NCBI RefSeq assembly: GCF_026017845.1
Contig: NZ_CP100416.1
Location: forward strand, 4,633,667-4,697,666
Length of the DNA: 64,000 bases
Reading direction: 5' to 3'
DNA from: Amycolatopsis mediterranei
GTDB taxonomy: Bacteria > Actinomycetota > Actinomycetes > Mycobacteriales > Pseudonocardiaceae
Numbering within the stretch: position 1 is the first letter of the stretch; every line of letters starts with the position of its first letter. Shown here one piece after another: positions 59,351 to 64,000 of this stretch. Made by a program: the position numbers and the translations under genes. A model generated the notes under the pieces. The model worked only from the letters and a program-made list of their open reading frames with translations. It was not told the DNA's origin and did not search any database.

Positions 59351-62300
59351 TGACCGCGGTCGACGCATTCCTGCCCCTGTCCACCGCACAGACCGACGTC
59401 TGGTACGACGAACAGCTCTCCGGTGGCGGCCTCGCCTACGCGATGGCGGACTACCTGGACATCACCGGCCCGCTGGACGTCGAGGTGTTCCAGTCGGCCC
59501 TGCGCGCGCTGGCCGACGAAGCCGAGTGCTTCCGGGCCCGGTTCGTCGAGGTCGAGGGCGAACCGCGGCAGCTCATCGAGCCGCTGACCGAGCTGCCGAT
59601 CCGGTACCCGGACGTGACCGGGGAAGCCGACCCGGAGAGCGCCGCGCTCGACTGGATGCAGGAAGACCTGCGGCACCCCTTCTCGCTCGAGGACTTCCCG
59701 CTCTTCCGCGGCGCCCTGATCAAGCTCGGCGCACAGCGGCACTTCTGGTACCTCACCACCCACCACCTCATCGGCGACGGCTTCAGCGCGGCGATCTGCC
59801 ACCGCCGGCTGGGCGAGCTCTACAACGCGCTGCTGGCCGGGGAGGACCCCGGGCCCACCGCGCTGCCGCCGTTCCGGCTGCTGCTCGACGCCGACCTCGC
59901 CTACCAGGACTCCCCGCACCGGTTGCGGGACAAGGCGTTCTGGGGGCGGCACTTCGACACCACGCCCGACCTGGTCAGCCTGTCCGGCAAGGAGCCGGCG
60001 CCGGCGCGCGGCTTCCTGCGGCGCACCATGGTGCTGCCCCCGGAGACGGCGAAGGCCGTGCGCGAGGCGGCCGCGGGCGCGAAGGTGACGCTGCCGACGT
60101 TCTTCATCGCCGCGATGGCGGCCTACACGCAACGGCTTTCGGGCATCAAGGACCTGCTGCTGACCGTCCCGGTCGCGGCGCGTGCGGGCGTGCGCTCGCG
60201 GGCGACCCCGGGCATGGTCGCGAACTACCTGCCGCTGCGGATGGTCGTCGAGCCGCAGATGACGATCGCCGCCCTGCTGGGGCAGGCCTCGAGCGAGCTC
60301 GCCGCGACCCTCAAGCACCAGCGCTACCACGTCAACCAGATCCGCCGGGACATCGGCGTGCGCAGCGACGAGCGCCGCCCGTTCGGCGGCCCGTTCGTCA
60401 ACGTGCTCCCGCCCGAGCCGGGCCTGCTCCTCGGCGACTGCCACACGCGTGTGATGAACCTGTCGACCGGGATCACCAACGACCTCTCGCTGACCGTGCT
60501 CGACGTCACCGAAGACATCATCGAAATCCACCTGAACGGCAACCCCGACCTCTACGACGCAGAGGGCGTCGCCGCGCACCTGGAGCGGCTGGCCGGGTTC
60601 GTCGGCCGCCTCGCCGAGGCCGGCCCGTCGGCGGTGCTGGGCGGAGTCGACGTCGTGTCGGCGGACGAGCTCGGCGAGCTGCTGGCCTCCTGCGTCGGTG
60701 CCGCCGGGCCGGTGGGGGCCGACCTGGTGTCGCGCGTCTGCGCCATCGCACAAGCGTCGCCGGGAGCGGCCGCGGTGGCCGACGGCGGCGACTGGGTCTC
60801 GTACGGGTCCCTGACCGGCCGGGCGAGTGCGCTGTCCCGCCGGCTTCCGGCCCGTGGGGTGGTGGGCGTGCTGGCCGACCCCGGTGTCGGGTTCGTCTCG
60901 GCCGTGCTGGGGGTGCTGTGGTCGGGGTCGGCGTTCGTGCCGCTGGATGCGGGGATGCCGGTGGCCCGGCTGGCCGGGCTGCTGGTCGACTCGGGTGCCT
61001 CATGCGTGGTCGTGGGCCCCGGGCACGAGGAGCGGGCGGCGGAGGTGGTGGCCGCGGCCGGCGGTGGGGCCGGGATCGTGGCCCTGGACGCCGCCGAAGA
61101 CGGCCCGGGTGCCCTGGCCCCGGTGTTCGGCGCGGGTGAGGACGCCGGTGCGGAGCTGGCCTACGTGATCTTCACGTCCGGTTCGACGGGCCGTCCCAAG
61201 GGGGCGATGGTGCACCGCCGCGGGATGGTCAACCACCTGCTGGCGAAGGTGGAAGACCTCGACCTGGAGCCCGCGGACGTGGTGGTGCAGAACGCTCCCG
61301 TGACGTTCGACGTTTCGGTGTGGCAGATGCTGGCGCCGCTGCTGGTCGGTGGCCGGGTCCGGGTGGTGTCGCGGGCGATCGCGGCGGACCCGGACGCGTT
61401 GTTCGGGTTGATCCGGGACGAGGGCGTTTCGGTGCTGGAGGTCGTGCCGTCGCTGCTGCGGGCGGCGCTCGACTCCTGGGACCTGGCCGGGCGGTCCGCC
61501 GATGTTTCCGGGCTGCGCTGGCTCGTGGTGACGGGGGAGGCGCTGCCGCCGGACCTGTGCGTGCGGTGGTTCGAGCGGTTCCCGGACGTGCCATTGGTCA
61601 ACGCGTACGGTCCGACGGAGTGTTCGGACGACGTGACGCACGCGGTGATCCGGTCCGGCGTCGAGGTGGTGCCGATCGGCCACGCGGTGCGGAATTCCCG
61701 GCTGTACGTGCTGGGTGACGAGCTGCGCCCGGTGCCGGCGGGTGCGGTGGGCGAGCTGTTCGTCGGCGGCCTGGTCGTGGGCCGCGGTTACGTGGGTGAC
61801 CCGGCGCGGACGGCGGCGGTGTTCGTCGCGGATCCGTTCAGTGGTCCCGGCGCGCGGATGTACCGCACCGGCGACCGCGTCCGGATGCGCCCGGACGGTC
61901 AGCTGGAGTTCGTGGAGCGCCGGGACTTCCAGGTGAAGATCCGCGGGCACCGCATCGAACTCGGCGAGATCGAAAGCGTCCTGCGGGCCGTGCCCGGTGT
62001 CCTGGACGCCGTCGTGCGCGTGCTCACCGACGCCGATGGCGGCAAGCGCCTCGCCGGCTACCTCATCGGTGTCGACGGCGAAGGCCCGATCGACGCCGGT
62101 GCCGTGCGCAGCACCGCCCAGCAGCTGCTCCCGGACTACATGGTGCCCTCGGCGCTGGTGGTGCTCGACGAGCTGCCGCTCACCGAGCACGGCAAGGTCG
62201 ACCGCGAAGCGCTGCCCGCCCCGGACTTCCGGGCCGAGGTCGTCGGGCGCCGCCCCCGCAACACGGTCGAGACCGTCGTCTGCGACATCCTCGCCGAAGT

Positions 62301-64000
62301 GCTGTCCGTGCCGCGCGTGTACATCGACGACAACTTCTTCGCCCTCGGCGGCGACAGCATCAGCGCGATCCAGGTGGCCGGCCGGGCCCGCACGGCGGGC
62401 ATCGAGCTCACCCCGCGCGACATCCTCGAACGCCGGACGCCGGCCGCCATCGCCGAGCAGGTCGGCCTCCGCGAGCCGGGCGCCGACGCCGAGGCGATCG
62501 CGGTGACCGACGGGCCGCTGGTCGAGCTGACCGACGACGAACTGCGGGAGCTGGCGCCGGAAGGCGGCCGCATCGAGGATGTCCTACCGCTGTCGGCGTT
62601 GCAGCAGGGCCTGCTGTTCCACTCGGAGTTCGACCCCGACGGCGTCGACGTCTACACCGTCCAGGCCACCGCGGACCTCGCCGGCCCGCTCGACGTCGAG
62701 GCGCTGCGCGACGCGTGTGCCGCGCTGCTGCGCCGGTACGCCACCCTGCGCGCGTACTTCCGGCACCGCCGCGGCGGCGACGCCGTGCAGCTGATCGCCG
62801 CCGAGGTCGGCCTGCCCTGGACCGAAATCGATCTCTCCACGCTGCCCGAAGTCGAGCGCGAGGAGCGGCTGGGCCGGCTGGCGGCCGAGGACCGGGAGCG
62901 CCGGTTCGACCTCGCGCACCCGCCGCTGGTCCGGTTCACCCTGATCAAGGCCGCGGCCGGCCGCTACCGGTTCCTCTGGACCGCCCACCACATCGCCACC
63001 GACGGCTGGTCGGTGCCGATCCTCATCCGCGAGCTGGCCACGCTGTACACGCACGGCCCCGCGGCCGCGCTGCCGGAAGTGACCCCGTTCCGGAACTACC
63101 TCGCCTGGCTCGGCCGCCAGGACGAGCGGGAAGCCCGGCAGGCGTGGCGCGAGGTCCTGGACGGCCTCACCGAGCCGACGAAGGTGGCGCCGGAGCTCGA
63201 CGGCCACCTGAAGGCGGTGCCGGAGTCGGCCGAAGTGGTGCTGTCCCGGGACGAGACCGCCGAGCTGGTGGCGTGGGCCCGGCGGCACGAGCTCACCCTG
63301 AACACCGTCGTGCAGGCCTGCTGGGCGATCCTGGTCGGCCGGCTCACCGGACGGCGGGACGTCGTGTTCGGGTCGGTCACCTCCGGGCGCCCGGCGGAGC
63401 TGCCGGGCGTGGAGACCATGGTCGGCATGTTCATCAACACGGTGCCGGTCCGCGCCGACCTCGACCCGGCGGGCACGCTGGACGAGCTCCTGGTCTTCCT
63501 GCGCGACCAGCAGGCCCGGATGTCGGCCTACCAGCACGTCGGGCTGGCCGAGGTGCAGAACGACGTGCCCGGCCTGGCCGGCACCGGCGAGCTGTTCGAC
63601 ACCGCCATCGTCTTCGAGAACGTGCCCGCCGACGGTGCACAGACCGACGTGGTCCTGGGCGACGACGTGCGCGTGCTCGACGCCGTCACCGAGGACTCCC
63701 GCCACTACCCGCTGAGCCTGGTCGTGAACCCGGGCGGCGAACTGGCCTTCCGCTTCGACTACGCGCCCGAGGCGTTCGACGCCGAGCGCGTCGGCCGGAT
63801 CACCGGCATGTTCCGGCACCTGCTCGACACCGCCATCGCCGATCCTTCGGTGGCGCTCGGGGCGATCGACGTGGTGCCGGCGGAGGAACTGCAGCGGGGC
63901 GCCGGCGCGACCGGACCCGTGGGTGCCGATGTCGTGTCGCGCGTGCGCGATTTCGCACTGGCGACGCCGGAAGCCCCCGCGGTGGCCGACGGTGGCGCCT
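59350..64000 (+). CDS. Non-ribosomal peptide synthetase, C-A-PCP-C-(A), cut by window end
   Basis: At least 1550 residues are visible without a stop. C1 (about 8-430) has HHLIGDG at 138-144. A1 (about 455-950) has the P-loop FTSGSTGRPKG from 608 and final Lys949. PCP1 has Ser1003 in LGGDSIS. C2 (about 1055-1480) has HHIATDG at 1213-1219. A2 begins near 1520. Pocket residues of A1, aligned by eye to GrsA, are D654 V655 W658 E697 V726 T728 A752 D760 D761 K949. Three acidic residues suit a side-chain amine, as in codes for 2,4-diaminobutyrate or 2,3-diaminopropionate. A C domain at the very start suggests acylation by a carrier-bound starter. ATG overlaps the SbnA-like stop (TGATG). Confidence 0.95.
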   Translation, partial: MTAVDAFLPLSTAQTDVWYDEQLSGGGLAYAMADYLDITGPLDVEVFQSALRALADEAECFRARFVEVEGEPRQLIEPLTELPIRYPDVTGEADPESAALDWMQEDLRHPFSLEDFPLFRGALIKLGAQRHFWYLTTHHLIGDGFSAAICHRRLGELYNALLAGEDPGPTALPPFRLLLDADLAYQDSPHRLRDKAFWGRHFDTTPDLVSLSGKEPAPARGFLRRTMVLPPETAKAVREAAAGAKVTLPTFFIAAMAAYTQRLSGIKDLLLTVPVAARAGVRSRATPGMVANYLPLRMVVEPQMTIAALLGQASSELAATLKHQRYHVNQIRRDIGVRSDERRPFGGPFVNVLPPEPGLLLGDCHTRVMNLSTGITNDLSLTVLDVTEDIIEIHLNGNPDLYDAEGVAAHLERLAGFVGRLAEAGPSAVLGGVDVVSADELGELLASCVGAAGPVGADLVSRVCAIAQASPGAAAVADGGDWVSYGSLTGRASALSRRLPARGVVGVLADPGVGFVSAVLGVLWSGSAFVPLDAGMPVARLAGLLVDSGASCVVVGPGHEERAAEVVAAAGGGAGIVALDAAEDGPGALAPVFGAGEDAGAELAYVIFTSGSTGRPKGAMVHRRGMVNHLLAKVEDLDLEPADVVVQNAPVTFDVSVWQMLAPLLVGGRVRVVSRAIAADPDALFGLIRDEGVSVLEVVPSLLRAALDSWDLAGRSADVSGLRWLVVTGEALPPDLCVRWFERFPDVPLVNAYGPTECSDDVTHAVIRSGVEVVPIGHAVRNSRLYVLGDELRPVPAGAVGELFVGGLVVGRGYVGDPARTAAVFVADPFSGPGARMYRTGDRVRMRPDGQLEFVERRDFQVKIRGHRIELGEIESVLRAVPGVLDAVVRVLTDADGGKRLAGYLIGVDGEGPIDAGAVRSTAQQLLPDYMVPSALVVLDELPLTEHGKVDREALPAPDFRAEVVGRRPRNTVETVVCDILAEVLSVPRVYIDDNFFALGGDSISAIQVAGRARTAGIELTPRDILERRTPAAIAEQVGLREPGADAEAIAVTDGPLVELTDDELRELAPEGGRIEDVLPLSALQQGLLFHSEFDPDGVDVYTVQATADLAGPLDVEALRDACAALLRRYATLRAYFRHRRGGDAVQLIAAEVGLPWTEIDLSTLPEVEREERLGRLAAEDRERRFDLAHPPLVRFTLIKAAAGRYRFLWTAHHIATDGWSVPILIRELATLYTHGPAAALPEVTPFRNYLAWLGRQDEREARQAWREVLDGLTEPTKVAPELDGHLKAVPESAEVVLSRDETAELVAWARRHELTLNTVVQACWAILVGRLTGRRDVVFGSVTSGRPAELPGVETMVGMFINTVPVRADLDPAGTLDELLVFLRDQQARMSAYQHVGLAEVQNDVPGLAGTGELFDTAIVFENVPADGAQTDVVLGDDVRVLDAVTEDSRHYPLSLVVNPGGELAFRFDYAPEAFDAERVGRITGMFRHLLDTAIADPSVALGAIDVVPAEELQRGAGATGPVGADVVSRVRDFALATPEAPAVADGGA

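Overview
The window is about 70% GC, uses many GTG starts and ATGA/GTGA overlaps, and carries large regulators, secreted plant-wall hydrolases and an NRPS. This points to a filamentous actinomycete of the Amycolatopsis/Pseudonocardiaceae type. That assignment is inferred from gene style, not from a marker gene. No rRNA, tRNA, CRISPR array or intact mobile element was seen.

Region A (1-27.9 kb) is a plant-biomass island among housekeeping regulators. It holds a GH6 cellulase behind a perfect CebR-type box and a tight operon GH59 - GH54 - (GH10+CBM13+GH62). It also holds a secreted tannase/feruloyl esterase in operon with an MHS-family transporter, a GH3 beta-xylosidase-like enzyme, and a GH10+CBM2 xylanase. 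GAF/PucR-type and TetR regulators, an alcohol dehydrogenase, an acyl-CoA ligase, a GT39-like membrane glycosyltransferase and small membrane proteins fill the rest. Several operators can be read directly from the sequence.

Region B (28.0-34.9 kb) is a translationally coupled seven-gene biosynthetic operon. Its order is acyl carrier protein, FabF-like ketosynthase, OleA-like thiolase-fold synthase, GT2 glycosyltransferase, cytochrome P450, OleC-like AMP ligase and OleD-like reductase. No OleB is present. A beta-lactone or related alpha-alkyl-beta-hydroxy acid product is the simplest guess. An IS481 transposase relic closes it.

Region C (35.5-42.5 kb) has a SARP-NACHT-membrane fusion regulator, a LysR-controlled hydrolase/SDR pair, a small hydrophobic protein, and a MarR/SDR divergent pair.

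Region D (42.6 kb to the window end) is a second, hybrid biosynthetic cluster. A large SARP (XRE-BTAD-NB-ARC-TPR) is followed by a KAS III-like enzyme, a type III PLP decarboxylase and a thiolase-like orphan. Then come a two-component system with an ABC exporter, a CrtI-like oxidoreductase, a free ACP, an acyl-CoA-dehydrogenase pair, an SbnA-like 2,3-diaminopropionate synthase and an NRPS cut by the window end. The NRPS module 1 pocket residues (D-V-W-E-V-T-A-D-D-K) fit a diamino acid, matching the SbnA-like gene.

The most striking signal is a set of GTCAG-type heptamers repeated at exactly 11 bp in three promoters: ahead of Region B, of the KAS III gene and of the CrtI-like gene. At the last, and more weakly at the KAS III promoter, they end 8 bp before a -10-like hexamer. 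This is the architecture of SARP operators, and it suggests that Regions B and D form one regulon and perhaps one pathway.
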